A stretch of DNA of 64,000 bases from Ferdinandcohnia sp047238305 (GTDB lineage: Bacteria > Bacillota > Bacilli > Bacillales > Bacillaceae_L), in assembly GCF_047238305.1 (NCBI RefSeq), contig NZ_JBDFMO010000001.1, positions 1,612,001-1,676,000 on the forward strand, written 5' to 3'. Below, piece by piece: positions 27,350 through 36,796 of this stretch. Position 1 is the first letter of the stretch. Each line of letters starts with the position of its first letter. Under the pieces are notes generated by a model that did no database searches, was not told where the DNA came from, and saw nothing but the letters and a program-made list of their open reading frames with translations. The translations under genes and the position numbers were made by a program.

Positions 27350-28194
27350 TGAAGGTTTTAGTTACAGGGATTAACGGACAACTCGGATATGATGTTGTTA
27401 AAAAGCTAGAAGAAAAGGGACATGATGTTGTTCCTGCCGGTAGGGAGCAATTAGATATTTCTAATGAAGAAAATGTCGTGACTTTTATCAATGAAGTACA
27501 ACCAGATGCTATCATTCATTGTGCAGCATTTACAAATGTAGATGGTGCAGAAACAGATAAAGACACTGCATACCGTGTAAACGGGCTAGGAACGAAATAT
27601 CTAGCTCATACTGCGAAAAAGATCGGCGCCAAAATGGTTTTCGTAAGTACCAATTATGTATTTGAGGGCAATGGAACCGAGCCATACGAGGTTGATCATC
27701 CAACAAACCCAATAGGTGTTTACGGGGAAACAAAGCTTGCTGGTGAAAAGTTTTTAATTGAGAATCTAGCCGAATATTTTATTGTTCGTACTTCCTGGGT
27801 CTTTGGTATAAATGGCAATAATTTTGTGAAAACCATGCTTCGGTTAGGAAAAGAACGTGGTGAAGTAGGGGTTGTTTATGATCAAGTTGGTTCTCCTACC
27901 TATACGGTTGATTTAGCTAGTTTCCTCGTTGAACTAGCCGAATCTGAAGAATATGGCGTTTATCATGCTTCCAATTCAGGAATTTGCTCATGGTATGAAT
28001 TTGCTGTTGAAATCTTCAAACAGGCTGGATTAGATGTTAAGGTTAATCCTTTAACAACTGAACAATTTCCAAGACCTGCGGCGAGACCGAAATATTCAGT
28101 CATGAGTACGAAGAAAATTGGGGAAAAAAGCTTTACACCGTTGCGTGATTGGAAAGAAGCGTTGGCAGCTTTTTTAAAAGAAATCAAAAATTAA
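27349..28194 (+). CDS. rmlD: dTDP-4-dehydrorhamnose reductase
   Basis: This 281-residue enzyme reduces dTDP-4-keto-rhamnose to dTDP-L-rhamnose with NAD(P)H. It has the nucleotide motif VTGINGQLGYDVV, HCAAFTNVDGAE, FVSTNYVFEG, the active-site pair in YGETKLAGE and the C-terminal RPKYSVMSTKK. It completes the rhamnose operon and is followed three bases later by a very strong terminator. Confidence 0.96.
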   Translation: MKVLVTGINGQLGYDVVKKLEEKGHDVVPAGREQLDISNEENVVTFINEVQPDAIIHCAAFTNVDGAETDKDTAYRVNGLGTKYLAHTAKKIGAKMVFVSTNYVFEGNGTEPYEVDHPTNPIGVYGETKLAGEKFLIENLAEYFIVRTSWVFGINGNNFVKTMLRLGKERGEVGVVYDQVGSPTYTVDLASFLVELAESEEYGVYHASNSGICSWYEFAVEIFKQAGLDVKVNPLTTEQFPRPAARPKYSVMSTKKIGEKSFTPLRDWKEALAAFLKEIKN

Positions 28195-28197
28195 AAA

Positions 28198-28238
28198 AAC
28201 ACTCCAAAAGCAAAGTGCTTTTGGAGTGTTTTTTTTTC
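28198..28238 (+). terminator. Strong terminator of the rmlACBD operon
   Basis: AACACTCCAAAAGCA and TGCTTTTGGAGTGTT form a perfect 15-bp stem with a three-base loop, followed by nine T residues. The hairpin begins four bases after the rmlD stop. Confidence 0.95.
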
Positions 28239-28382
28239 GAAATATCATGATTTGGTCTATTTATATCAAAGATTAGTAGATTAGGAAAAATAATATAGTG
28301 AAATTTGTCGTAATTTAAATTGTCTAGGAAAATATAGTTTGTTATTATTAGTCTATGAGTATAGTAGAAATATTTTCGAGGG

Positions 28383-31280
28383 GTGAAAAAAATTAATAGA
28401 ATTATTAAAAATCGAATATTATTAGTAGTAGCCTTATTTACTTTACTAATAGCCTTTAATAGTAGTAGAGTTTTAGCGAATGATGGAGATCTTGTTCCTA
28501 GAGGTTATATTGACTTGCCAATCAACAATTCTACTGTCGAAGGGGAAACACTTATAAAAGGTTGGTTTTTAGACCCAATAGGTATTCCCAAAATAGAAGT
28601 AATGGTAGATGGAAAAAGTATGGGGGAAGCTCAATATGGTGATGAACGCTTAGATGTGGGCAAAGCTTTCCCTGAATATCAGAATAATAATTCAGGATAC
28701 AATTTCCTCTTGAACACAAAAAGTTTTAGTAATGGTAAACATACTTTAACAATTAGGAGAATTGGAGTTAATGGCGAACAAACTGAACTTAGCCAAGCAA
28801 TATATGTTCAAAATCCTCAAACTCTACCAGCAAAACTATATATTGATGCACCATTAAATAACAGTACAGTCAAGGGTACTATTGGTGGTAGGGGCTGGTT
28901 CTTAAATCCGAGTGGAGTATCTAAAGTTGAAGTCTTGGTAGATGGTAAACTATTAGGACAGGCTGATTACGGCAGATTGCGATCAGATGTAGCCGAGGCC
29001 TTTCCGGTATATCAGAATTCAAATTCTGGCTACACCTATTTGTTAGACACAACGACTCTAGGTAACGGTAAACATACTCTAACGATTAGAGGTGTTGGAA
29101 AAAACGGAGAAAAAACGGAACATAGTCAGGTAATAAATGTCCAAAATTCTCAAACTCTACCAGCAAAACTTTATGTGGATGCACCACTAAATAACAGTAC
29201 AGTCAAGGGTACTATTAATGGTAGAGGGTGGTTCTTAAATCCGAGTGGAGTATCTAAAGTTGAAGTCTTGGTAGATGGTAAACTATTAGGACAGGCTGAT
29301 TACGGCGGATTGCGATCAGATGTAGCCGAGGCCTTTCCGGTATATCAGAATTCAAATTCTGGCTACACCTATTTGTTAGACACAACGACTCTAGGTAACG
29401 GTAAACATACTCTAACGATTAGAGGTGTTGGAAAAAACGGAGAAAAAACGGAACATAGTCAGGTAATAAATGTCCAAAATTCTCAAACTCTACCAGCAAA
29501 ACTTTATGTGGATGCACCACTAAATAACAGTACAGTCAAGGGTACTATTAATGGTAGAGGGTGGTTCTTAAATCCGAGTGGAGTATCTAAAGTTGAAGTC
29601 TTGGTAGATGGTAAACTATTAGGACATGCTGATTACGGTGGTTTGCGCTCAGATGTAGCCAAGGCCTTTCCGGAATATCAGAATTCAAATTCCGGCTACA
29701 CCTATTCGTTAGACACAACGACTCTGGGTAACGGTAATCATACTCTTACAATTAGAGGAATTGGAAAAAACGGAGAAAAAACGGAACTTAGTCAAGTAAT
29801 AAATGTCCAAAATCCTCCACCAAAACTATATGTTGATGCACCATTAAATAACAATATAGTTAAGGGGAAAGTTGATGTCAGAGGCTGGTTCTTGAATATG
29901 GGTGGAGTATCTAAAGTCGAAGTCTTAGTAGATGGTAAACTAGTAGGACAGGCCAATTACGGCGAGTTACGAACAGATGTAGCCAAAGCCTATCCTGACT
30001 ATCAGAATTCGAATTCCGGATATAGATTATCATTAGATACTACAAGACTAAAGAATGGCCATCAAACATTAACGGTTAGAGCAACTGGTAATGACGGAAA
30101 AAAAACAGAATTGAACCAGGTAATTCAGATAGAAAACCTGCGGACCATCGGCTATCTTGAAGGACCAATAAACGGTGCTACCGTTAATGGGAATCTTACT
30201 GTAAAGGGATGGTTCTTAGACATAAGTGGGGTTTCTAAGGTTGAAGTGTTAGTTGATGGAAACTATATGGGGTTGGCTTCATATGGAGGAGAACGTCTTG
30301 ATGTAATAAAGGCATTCCCGGAATACGGAAATTCTAACTCTGGCTATACTTTTGAACTTGACACGAAGCAAATTCCTGACGGTCAACATATCATAATGGT
30401 AAAAGAGACAGGCAATAACGGTTCAACATCTTCAATTAGTCACACATTGAACGTGATGAATGGTAACCCTTATCTCTATCTTGACTTAAGGAAGCCTTCG
30501 AATATTACTGCAACCGATATTGTGAATTTCTTTAATCAAAAGAATAGGCCCAATAGTCCATTAAAAGCCAATGCGCAAAGTTTTATTGATGCTCAAAATA
30601 GATATGGTGTGAACGCCCAATATCTTGTAGCACATGCTATTTGGGAAACAGGTTGGGATGGATCTAATCTAAGAAATTATAAAAATAACTACTACGGTTA
30701 TAGTGCTTATGATCCGTGTCCATTTACTTGCGGATTTTACTTCCCTTCAGGTTTAGACAGTATCAATTTTAATGCGTATACTGTAAGAACGGAATATTTA
30801 GATGAAACTGGAAAACACTATAATGGATCTCATTTGACCGGCATGAATGTAAAATATGCCACAGACCAAAATTGGAAAAACGGTATAGCAAATTTAATGC
30901 AGTCCATGAAGTCGTTTGATTTTGGTCACTATAATAGCGTAGGTATACTTCCTGCATCATCACAACCAGCACCTTCATTTGGAAGAGAGATTCCAGATGG
31001 ACAGCCATATCCAACCGATATTATTATTACGTACACCACCGAAACATACGCTACTGTTAATACAAATGGATTAGCATTTAGGAGTATCCCTTATGTGGGC
31101 GGTGTTGATGCTGTTCTTTATGGCAGATTGAATTCGGGGACAGTGGTAAGGGTTTTAGGTTACAATGAAGATGTGAAGGTTGTAGATAATCCAGATGCTT
31201 ATCCATACGACAAACGTTGGTACCGTATACTATATAACGGCCAAGAAGGTTGGGTGTATGGTGGGGGATTAACTTTTTAA
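28383..31280 (+). CDS. Secreted repeat-containing N-acetylglucosaminidase
   Basis: This 965-residue exported protein has a signal peptide (ILLVVALFTLLIAFNSSRVLA), six tandem Ig-like repeats from about residue 40 to 690, a GH73-type glucosaminidase domain (about 700-865) and a C-terminal SH3-like wall-binding domain (about 880-965, with FRSIPYVGG and GWVYGGGLTF). The catalytic Glu755 lies in AHAIWETGWDGS and the fold shows NNYYGYSAYD. It probably cleaves peptidoglycan glycan strands during growth or remodelling; the repeats may bind wall polysaccharide. The annotated start is GTG 28383, directly adjoining the GAGGGG purine run, which is too close for a normal ribosome site, so the true start is uncertain (ATT codons lie just downstream). 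Confidence 0.85.
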   Translation: MKKINRIIKNRILLVVALFTLLIAFNSSRVLANDGDLVPRGYIDLPINNSTVEGETLIKGWFLDPIGIPKIEVMVDGKSMGEAQYGDERLDVGKAFPEYQNNNSGYNFLLNTKSFSNGKHTLTIRRIGVNGEQTELSQAIYVQNPQTLPAKLYIDAPLNNSTVKGTIGGRGWFLNPSGVSKVEVLVDGKLLGQADYGRLRSDVAEAFPVYQNSNSGYTYLLDTTTLGNGKHTLTIRGVGKNGEKTEHSQVINVQNSQTLPAKLYVDAPLNNSTVKGTINGRGWFLNPSGVSKVEVLVDGKLLGQADYGGLRSDVAEAFPVYQNSNSGYTYLLDTTTLGNGKHTLTIRGVGKNGEKTEHSQVINVQNSQTLPAKLYVDAPLNNSTVKGTINGRGWFLNPSGVSKVEVLVDGKLLGHADYGGLRSDVAKAFPEYQNSNSGYTYSLDTTTLGNGNHTLTIRGIGKNGEKTELSQVINVQNPPPKLYVDAPLNNNIVKGKVDVRGWFLNMGGVSKVEVLVDGKLVGQANYGELRTDVAKAYPDYQNSNSGYRLSLDTTRLKNGHQTLTVRATGNDGKKTELNQVIQIENLRTIGYLEGPINGATVNGNLTVKGWFLDISGVSKVEVLVDGNYMGLASYGGERLDVIKAFPEYGNSNSGYTFELDTKQIPDGQHIIMVKETGNNGSTSSISHTLNVMNGNPYLYLDLRKPSNITATDIVNFFNQKNRPNSPLKANAQSFIDAQNRYGVNAQYLVAHAIWETGWDGSNLRNYKNNYYGYSAYDPCPFTCGFYFPSGLDSINFNAYTVRTEYLDETGKHYNGSHLTGMNVKYATDQNWKNGIANLMQSMKSFDFGHYNSVGILPASSQPAPSFGREIPDGQPYPTDIIITYTTETYATVNTNGLAFRSIPYVGGVDAVLYGRLNSGTVVRVLGYNEDVKVVDNPDAYPYDKRWYRILYNGQEGWVYGGGLTF
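28821..29819 (+). repeat. Three near-identical 333-bp tandem repeats inside the glucosaminidase gene
   Basis: Copies begin at 28821, 29154 and 29487, each 333 bp (111 codons). Copies 2 and 3 of the protein repeats (first two listed) differ at only about a dozen bases, mostly near their 5' ends, while the third differs somewhat more. More diverged repeats flank them (28500-28820, 29820-30140 and 30141-30465). Such identity indicates recent expansion or gene conversion and predicts copy-number variation among strains. Confidence 0.9.
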
Positions 31281-31308
31281 TGAAGGAAAATAGAGAATTA
31301 TAGATTTT

Positions 31309-31346
31309 AAGGGAATGTCTTAGATTACTAGACATTCCCTTTTTAT
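31309..31346 (+). terminator. Terminator after the glucosaminidase gene
   Basis: AAGGGAATGTCT and AGACATTCCCTT form a perfect 12-bp stem around a nine-base loop, followed by TTTTAT. The remaining part of the 323-base gap to 31603 holds an AT-rich stretch and the promoter candidate at 31484. Confidence 0.9.
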
Positions 31347-31483
31347 GTTCTTAATTTCTAGGGTAATATTTTTGTAACCTAATTGTGAAACTTTTTTTAG
31401 CTATTTAACGTCAAATAAATTGAATATATCCCGAACTAATGTATTAAGTAATATTAAGCTGCCAAAATAGGTAAATAATCTTG

Positions 31484-31511
31484 TTTACTTACAAATTACT
31501 TGTGCTATAAT
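31484..31511 (+). promoter_or_regulatory. Candidate promoter of the TagO-like gene
   Basis: TTTACT at 31484 and TGCTATAAT (extended -10, TATAAT at 31506) are separated by 16 bases. TTGTTT at 31481 is an alternative -35 with 19-base spacing. The predicted leader is about 85 bases. Confidence 0.55.
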
Positions 31512-31603
31512 TTTTAAAGAGTCTATTTGAATGATGTCCAAGTATGATTGGATAATAAAAACTAAACGTCATAGTTCAGACGGGCCAACGTGGAGGTCAA
31601 TTT

Positions 31604-32671
31604 ATGTTGTATTTAACTTTGTTCATTGTTTTTGTTACAACGATTATACTTACTCCTGTTGTAAAAAAGCTTGCCTTTAAATTGGGTGCTACTGATAAAC
31701 CGAATAAACGAAAAGTTCATCAAACAATCATGCCACGTCTCGGTGGTTTAGCAATATATTTAAGCTTTATTGTAGGTGTTTTAGTTCTTCAGCCATCTGA
31801 TGAAGTACATATACCTATCTTGATCGGTAGTGTAATCATCATCCTAACCGGAATTTTCGATGATATTAAAGAGATTTCTCCAAAAGTAAAGTTATTTGGT
31901 CAAATTTTAGCTACATTAGTGGTTGTCGTATTTGGCGACCTACAGGTAACCTTTATCAATTTACCTTTTGGTGGACAGTTAAACTTTGGTATCTTAAGTA
32001 TACCAATTACCATGATATGGATTATTGGTATTACAAATGCCATTAATTTAATAGATGGTTTAGATGGATTAGCTGGTGGGGTTTCCTCGATTGCATTATT
32101 CGCAATTGGCGGAATGGCCTTACTTATGGGGAACCAGACTTATGTCATGATAATGGCGCTTATTCTAGCTGTTTCAACTTTAGGATTTTTGGTTTTCAAT
32201 TTCCACCCAGCGAAAATTTTTATGGGTGATACTGGAGCCCTATTCCTTGGTTATATGATTGCAGTTTTATCTCTTTTAGGTTTTAAAAATGTAACTTTTA
32301 TTTCATTAATTATTCCTGTAATTATCCTTGGTGTGCCGATATCTGATACACTTTTTGCGATTGTTCGAAGAATCGTTAATAAACAGCCATTATCTGCACC
32401 AGATAAATCCCATTTACATCATTGCTTAATTAAGCTCGGATATTCACATCGAAAAAGTGTTTTACTAATTTATTTAATGAGTGCACTTTTCGGGATTGCA
32501 GCATTCTTATTTTCGCAAGCAACGATATGGGGATCTTTAATCATTCTCTTTACGTTAATTATTGCGATTGAATTAATCGTAGAGAAAGTTGGATTAGTAC
32601 GTGAAGACTACAAACCACTTATTAATTTTATAAATGGCTTAAAGCCGTTAAATGTACGTAATAAAATGTAA
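31604..32671 (+). CDS. tagO: Undecaprenyl-phosphate GlcNAc-1-phosphate transferase (TagO/WecA family)
   Basis: This 355-residue polytopic enzyme (about eleven helices) belongs to the MraY/WecA family and starts wall teichoic acid or related polymer synthesis by moving GlcNAc-1-phosphate onto undecaprenyl phosphate. Motifs are DKPNKRKVHQTIMPRLGG, GIFDDIKEISPK with the Asp pair, NAINLIDGLDGLAGG, FNFHPAKIFMGDTGA and the C-terminal HLHH loop (DKSHLHHCLI). The position next to yvyE and degS matches tagO in Bacillus. A second family member lies convergently right behind it. Confidence 0.92.
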   Translation: MLYLTLFIVFVTTIILTPVVKKLAFKLGATDKPNKRKVHQTIMPRLGGLAIYLSFIVGVLVLQPSDEVHIPILIGSVIIILTGIFDDIKEISPKVKLFGQILATLVVVVFGDLQVTFINLPFGGQLNFGILSIPITMIWIIGITNAINLIDGLDGLAGGVSSIALFAIGGMALLMGNQTYVMIMALILAVSTLGFLVFNFHPAKIFMGDTGALFLGYMIAVLSLLGFKNVTFISLIIPVIILGVPISDTLFAIVRRIVNKQPLSAPDKSHLHHCLIKLGYSHRKSVLLIYLMSALFGIAAFLFSQATIWGSLIILFTLIIAIELIVEKVGLVREDYKPLINFINGLKPLNVRNKM

Positions 32672-32672
32672 G

Positions 32673-32700
32673 AAGCACTTCGCTTGAAGTGCTTTTATTT
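32673..32700 (+). terminator. Terminator shared by two convergent TagO-like genes
   Basis: AAGCACTTC and GAAGTGCTT form a 9-bp stem with a GCTT loop followed by TTATTTATTT. It begins directly after the plus-strand stop codon and also lies at the end of the minus-strand gene, so it may serve both. Confidence 0.8.
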
Positions 32701-33762
32701 ATTTCTAAACAATAATTTTTTAAATAAAGCTAAAAATATTTGTTTTTTTCCTAATAAACCTATAAGCTCTGCAAGGAATTGTAAAATAATAGTGAATATA
32801 ATAAATATAATAAACGATTGCCATAAAGTAACTCTTGAAGACGAGATAGCGATCGCGCTAAATACAATACAAAGACAATAGATGATGGATACGGACTCAC
32901 GGTGGCTAAATCCGAAATCAAGCAGCCTATGGTGAATATGTGAACGATCAGCCTTACTAATACTCTGTTTACTTAATAATCTTCGCATGATCGCGAAGAA
33001 GGTATCAAAGAGAGGTACCCCTAAAATGATGATCGGTATAAATAGGCTGAAAATCGTAACGCTCTTATAAAAGCCCATTATCGATATTATGGCAATTATA
33101 AAACCTAAAAACTGAGAACCGGTGTCTCCCATGAATATTTTAGCAGGATGGAAATTAAAAAGTAAAAAGCCAAGTGTACTCCCAATTACAATTGCGGCTA
33201 ACGCAACAACTAGAACGTGATTATCGATAATTGATAAATATAGCATGGAGCCAAGAGCGATTATGGAAACACCAGCAGCTAAACCATCAAGTCCATCGAT
33301 AAAATTAATTGAATTTGTTAAAGCGAGAATCCAGAATAGTGAAATGAGGTAACTATAAAATCCGAAATCAAGATTAAAATTACTCGGTAATACTACATAC
33401 TCAATTTTTAATTGGGCTACAGCGACGACTAACAGTGCTGCAATCAATTGACCGCTGAATTTATAGATTGGCTTTAAATTATAAATATCGTCTAAAAGAC
33501 CAGTGAGAAGCATGATAATAATACTAAGAAAAATGATATGAAAATTATCATATTCATATAAACTCAAAAAAGAGGCACCTATTGAAAAGCCAATAATGAT
33601 AGCTAATCCTCCAATTCTTGGAATTCCTTTTTGGTGAACTTTTCTTTCGTTTGGCAAATCAATTGCGCCGATTTTATAGGCAAGTTTTATTATTATTGGA
33701 GTTAGAATAACAGTGGAAATGAAACTGATAAGGAACGAAATTAAGACTTTCAAAAGGAACAC
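32695..33762 (-). CDS. Second TagO/WecA-family phosphotransferase
   Basis: This protein has the same 355-residue length as the plus-strand TagO-like protein and the same motif series: DLPNERKVHQKGIPRIGG, GLLDDIYNLKP, NSINFIDGLDGLAAG, FNFHPAKIFMGDTGS and DRSHIHHRLLDFG. It also transfers a HexNAc-1-phosphate or similar to undecaprenyl phosphate. The two paralogues are only moderately similar overall, so they are not a fresh duplication. One may prime teichoic acid and the other a polysaccharide or minor polymer. It is co-directional with yvyE. Confidence 0.88.
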   Translation of the reverse strand: MFLLKVLISFLISFISTVILTPIIIKLAYKIGAIDLPNERKVHQKGIPRIGGLAIIIGFSIGASFLSLYEYDNFHIIFLSIIIMLLTGLLDDIYNLKPIYKFSGQLIAALLVVAVAQLKIEYVVLPSNFNLDFGFYSYLISLFWILALTNSINFIDGLDGLAAGVSIIALGSMLYLSIIDNHVLVVALAAIVIGSTLGFLLFNFHPAKIFMGDTGSQFLGFIIAIISIMGFYKSVTIFSLFIPIIILGVPLFDTFFAIMRRLLSKQSISKADRSHIHHRLLDFGFSHRESVSIIYCLCIVFSAIAISSSRVTLWQSFIIFIIFTIILQFLAELIGLLGKKQIFLALFKKLLFRNK

Positions 33763-33829
33763 CTACAATTTATTTTTTATTGCTATCATATTATTGACAA
33801 TAAATATGACAAATATAATCAATTTAGGC

Positions 33830-33866
33830 ATATAAAAGGACATTCCTTATGAATTAGGAATGTCCT
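33830..33866 (-). terminator. Terminator of yvyE (reverse strand)
   Basis: AGGACATTCCT and AGGAATGTCCT pair as a perfect 11-bp stem with an eight-base loop. On the reverse strand the stem is followed by TTTTATATG. It lies just after the yvyE stop codon. Confidence 0.85.
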
Positions 33867-33874
33867 GACTTCAT

Positions 33875-34513
33875 TTATTTAGTTACATCTGTTTCTAAAT
33901 ACTCCACAACACCCTCCGAAATTTCCGCTTGTCCATTTGTAAGCTCGGTCATCCATTCAGTGAATTGTGGTGTCTGGCTTTCTTCTACATAGGTTTCGAT
34001 TTCCACAGCCTCAATATACTTGATTTCTTTAATTTGGTAAATAGAAGAGCGGAGTTCATTTTCAACCTTACCAAGCCATGTGTAATCAATTTTTGTATGC
34101 ATCACTCTCATGAGTTTACGTTCAACGATGCCGGTTGCTTGGAGGCCTTCTGAGGTTGACTTTCCGTATGCACGGATTAGTCCCCCTGCACCTAATTTTA
34201 TTCCACCAAAATACCTAGTTATGACAACAACCGTATCTTTTAAATGTTTTTTCTTCAAGACTTCAAGGATTGGCACACCAGCAGTCCCACTTGGTTCACC
34301 ATCATCGTTTGCTTTTTGAATTTGATCGTTTTCCCCAATGAGATATGCGGAACAATTATGGGTTGCATCCCAGTTCTGCTTTTTTATTTTCTGAATGAAT
34401 TCCTGTGCTTCCGCTTCTGTTGTTGCGCGGTCAATATATGCGATAAAGCGTGATTTTTGAATATTTATTTCATGCTCGCCATACCCTTTTACTGTATAAT
34501 AGGAATGAAGCAT
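33875..34513 (-). CDS. yvyE: YvyE, IMPACT/YigZ family protein
   Basis: This 212-residue cytoplasmic protein has the IMPACT (UPF0029) fold: EHEINIQKSRFIAYI at the start, NCSAYLIGENDQIQKANDDGEPSGTAG, VITRYFGGIKLGAGGLIRAYG and a smaller C-terminal domain. The biochemical role of bacterial members is not established; IMPACT proteins in eukaryotes bind GCN1. Its place beside degS, divergent from it, is the same as in B. subtilis and supports the name. Confidence 0.93.
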   Translation of the reverse strand: MLHSYYTVKGYGEHEINIQKSRFIAYIDRATTEAEAQEFIQKIKKQNWDATHNCSAYLIGENDQIQKANDDGEPSGTAGVPILEVLKKKHLKDTVVVITRYFGGIKLGAGGLIRAYGKSTSEGLQATGIVERKLMRVMHTKIDYTWLGKVENELRSSIYQIKEIKYIEAVEIETYVEESQTPQFTEWMTELTNGQAEISEGVVEYLETDVTK

Positions 34514-34735
34514 TACGCGTAATACCTCCTATCGGGGCTTCAAGAAAACTGTAGTGCGACAAAATTCGGCACTGACCGAGTTTTTGGAAATTTTTTGCCC
34601 ATTCTTCTATTATAAAACGACATAATTTTTACATCAATGGTTTGTTTTTGGCATAGGTCAAATGTAATACAAATGTAAATGATATGAAATGCTGTAAAAA
34701 ACAAATCAGTATATAATTTAGATGGAGGTGGAAGC

Positions 34736-35875
34736 ATGGCCACCAAAGGGCTTGATATTAAAGTTCTTGATTCAATATTGGAAAAAATGGTGCACACCGT
34801 TGATCATAGCAAGGAAGAAATTTTTCGAATTGGTGAGCAATCTCGTAACGAATTTTTAACGTTAACGGATGAGCTAAAGGATATTAAGGAACGCGTTGGA
34901 GTGATTATTGATGAGGTGGATCGCTTAGAAAATCATTCTCGATTTGCAAGAAAACGTCTTTCCGAGGTGAGCAGTCATTTTAATAAGTATTCAGAAGAAG
35001 AAATTCGGAATGCGTATGAGAAGGCTCATGATTTGCAGATGCAGTTAACTGTAATTAGGCAGGAAGAGAAGCAGCTGCGCGAACGTCGGGATGAGCTTGA
35101 AAGACGATTAGTCGGTCTAAATGAGACAATTGAACGTGCAGACCATCTTGTCGGACAAATTTCCGTGGTTCTTAATTATTTAACGAGTGATTTTAGGATG
35201 GTTGGAGAAATGATTGAGGACGCGAAGCAAAAGCAGGAATTTGGTCTGAAAATTATTGAGGCACAGGAAGAGGAGCGCCGGAAGCTTTCTCGTGAAATTC
35301 ATGATGGACCTGCCCAGATGCTTGCGAATGTGATGCTGCGCTCGCAAATTATTGATAAGGTCTACCGAGAGAGTCCTGATCAGGGTGTGAAAGAAATTCA
35401 TGATTTACGAAAAATGGTTCGTTCCGCGCTATATGAGGTCCGTCGAATCATTTATGACTTGCGTCCAATGGCACTGGATGATCTTGGATTAGTACCTACC
35501 CTCAAAAAGTACCTATCCACGATCGAAGAATATAATGGCGACACTATGATTTCATTTACATTTATAGGATCCGAGCAAAGAATCCCATCAAAATTTGAGG
35601 TGGCTTTATTCCGAATGGTACAAGAAGCCGTCCAAAATGCCCTGAAGCATGCGGAAGCTCGTGAAATTGTGGTTAAGCTTGAGATAAGTAGAAATCATGT
35701 AACAGTTATCATAAAAGACAATGGAAAAGGCTTTGATATCCGAGAGAAGAAAAAAGACTCGTTTGGGTTAATCGGAATGCGCGAGCGAGTGGATTTACTT
35801 GATGGCAATTTAACGATTGATTCAAGTGTGGGCGCAGGAACGATTGTGATGATACAGGTGCCGTTTGAGGTGTAA
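34736..35875 (+). CDS. degS: Sensor histidine kinase DegS
   Basis: This 379-residue soluble kinase phosphorylates DegU, the regulator of exoenzymes, motility, biofilm and competence. An N-terminal coiled-coil sensor domain (about residues 30-180, rich in Glu/Arg heptads) precedes the HisKA_3 site, where His189 in SREIHDGPAQ equals the B. subtilis phospho-histidine. The ATPase domain follows with EAVQNALKHAEA (N box), DNGKGFD and GLIGMRERVDLL (G boxes). There are no membrane helices, as expected. It starts after GGAGGTGG. About 230 bases separate it from degU. Confidence 0.97.
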   Translation: MATKGLDIKVLDSILEKMVHTVDHSKEEIFRIGEQSRNEFLTLTDELKDIKERVGVIIDEVDRLENHSRFARKRLSEVSSHFNKYSEEEIRNAYEKAHDLQMQLTVIRQEEKQLRERRDELERRLVGLNETIERADHLVGQISVVLNYLTSDFRMVGEMIEDAKQKQEFGLKIIEAQEEERRKLSREIHDGPAQMLANVMLRSQIIDKVYRESPDQGVKEIHDLRKMVRSALYEVRRIIYDLRPMALDDLGLVPTLKKYLSTIEEYNGDTMISFTFIGSEQRIPSKFEVALFRMVQEAVQNALKHAEAREIVVKLEISRNHVTVIIKDNGKGFDIREKKKDSFGLIGMRERVDLLDGNLTIDSSVGAGTIVMIQVPFEV

Positions 35876-36106
35876 CTAATTGGGTGCAAATGTGCTAAGA
35901 CGTATATGATTTTATTTCCCTTTTCTATATGTGGGAATATTTCGGTTATTTGATGATACGTTACAAGAAATGGTTAAACTACTATATGCTGCTTATTTAT
36001 ATAGGAAAAATAAGAATAAACTTACTAACATGTTCTGTTAATACTGCTTATGGAGTATTGACCGAAATTGCCTCGATTGTCAAAATGAAAGGGGGAGGCG
36101 TTATTC

Positions 36107-36796
36107 ATGAAAACAAGCATAGTTATAATTGATGATCACCAATTATTTCGCGAGGGTGTAAAACGAATACTAGATTTTGAACCAACCTTTCAAGTGGTAG
36201 CAGAGGGTGACGATGGGGAACAGGCGGTAGCTCTAATTGAGCAGCATAAGCCTGATGTTGTCATCATGGACATTAATATGCCTAACTTGAACGGAATTGA
36301 AGCAACGAAACAATTAATTGACACTTACCCGGATACGAAGGTTATTATTTTATCGATTCACGATGATGAAAGCTATGTGACGCATGCCCTTAAAACTGGA
36401 GCAACTGGTTATTTATTAAAAGAAATGGATGCGGATTCTCTAGTCGAAGCGGTTAAAGTCGTTGCAGAAGGTGGATCGTACTTGCATCCAAGAGTCACAC
36501 ATAATTTAGTGAAGGAATTCCGTCGTCTTGCTGTCGCAAGTGGACAATCTGGAGCAGCGCATTCACACCTTGCTACGGAAGTTCGTCGTCCACTCCATTT
36601 GTTAACGAGAAGAGAATGTGAAGTTCTTCAACTGTTAACGGACGGAAGAAGCAACCGTGGCATTGGTGATGACCTATATATCAGTGAAAAAACGGTTAAA
36701 AACCACGTAAGTAATATCTTACAAAAAATGAACGTAAACGATCGTACCCAGGCTGTTGTTGTAGCTATTAAGAATGGTTGGGTTGAAGTTAGATAA
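36107..36796 (+). CDS. degU: Response regulator DegU
   Basis: This 229-residue NarL-family regulator has a receiver domain with Asp55 in VVIMDINMPN as the phosphorylation site, with acidic IDDH at the N-terminus and Lys in LLKEMD, and a C-terminal LuxR-type helix-turn-helix (TRRECEVLQLLTDGRSNRG, ISEKTVKNHVSNIL). It is the partner of DegS. The C-terminus ends GWVEVR, and this same six-residue end plus stop recurs at 40614. The 231-base degS-degU gap is longer than usual and may carry an internal promoter for degU. Confidence 0.97.
   Translation: MKTSIVIIDDHQLFREGVKRILDFEPTFQVVAEGDDGEQAVALIEQHKPDVVIMDINMPNLNGIEATKQLIDTYPDTKVIILSIHDDESYVTHALKTGATGYLLKEMDADSLVEAVKVVAEGGSYLHPRVTHNLVKEFRRLAVASGQSGAAHSHLATEVRRPLHLLTRRECEVLQLLTDGRSNRGIGDDLYISEKTVKNHVSNILQKMNVNDRTQAVVVAIKNGWVEVR

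Noticed and set aside
35929..36132. 67-codon frame between degS and degU
   Set aside because: It overlaps the degU start, has no good ribosome site and its residues look like chance translation of AT-rich DNA.
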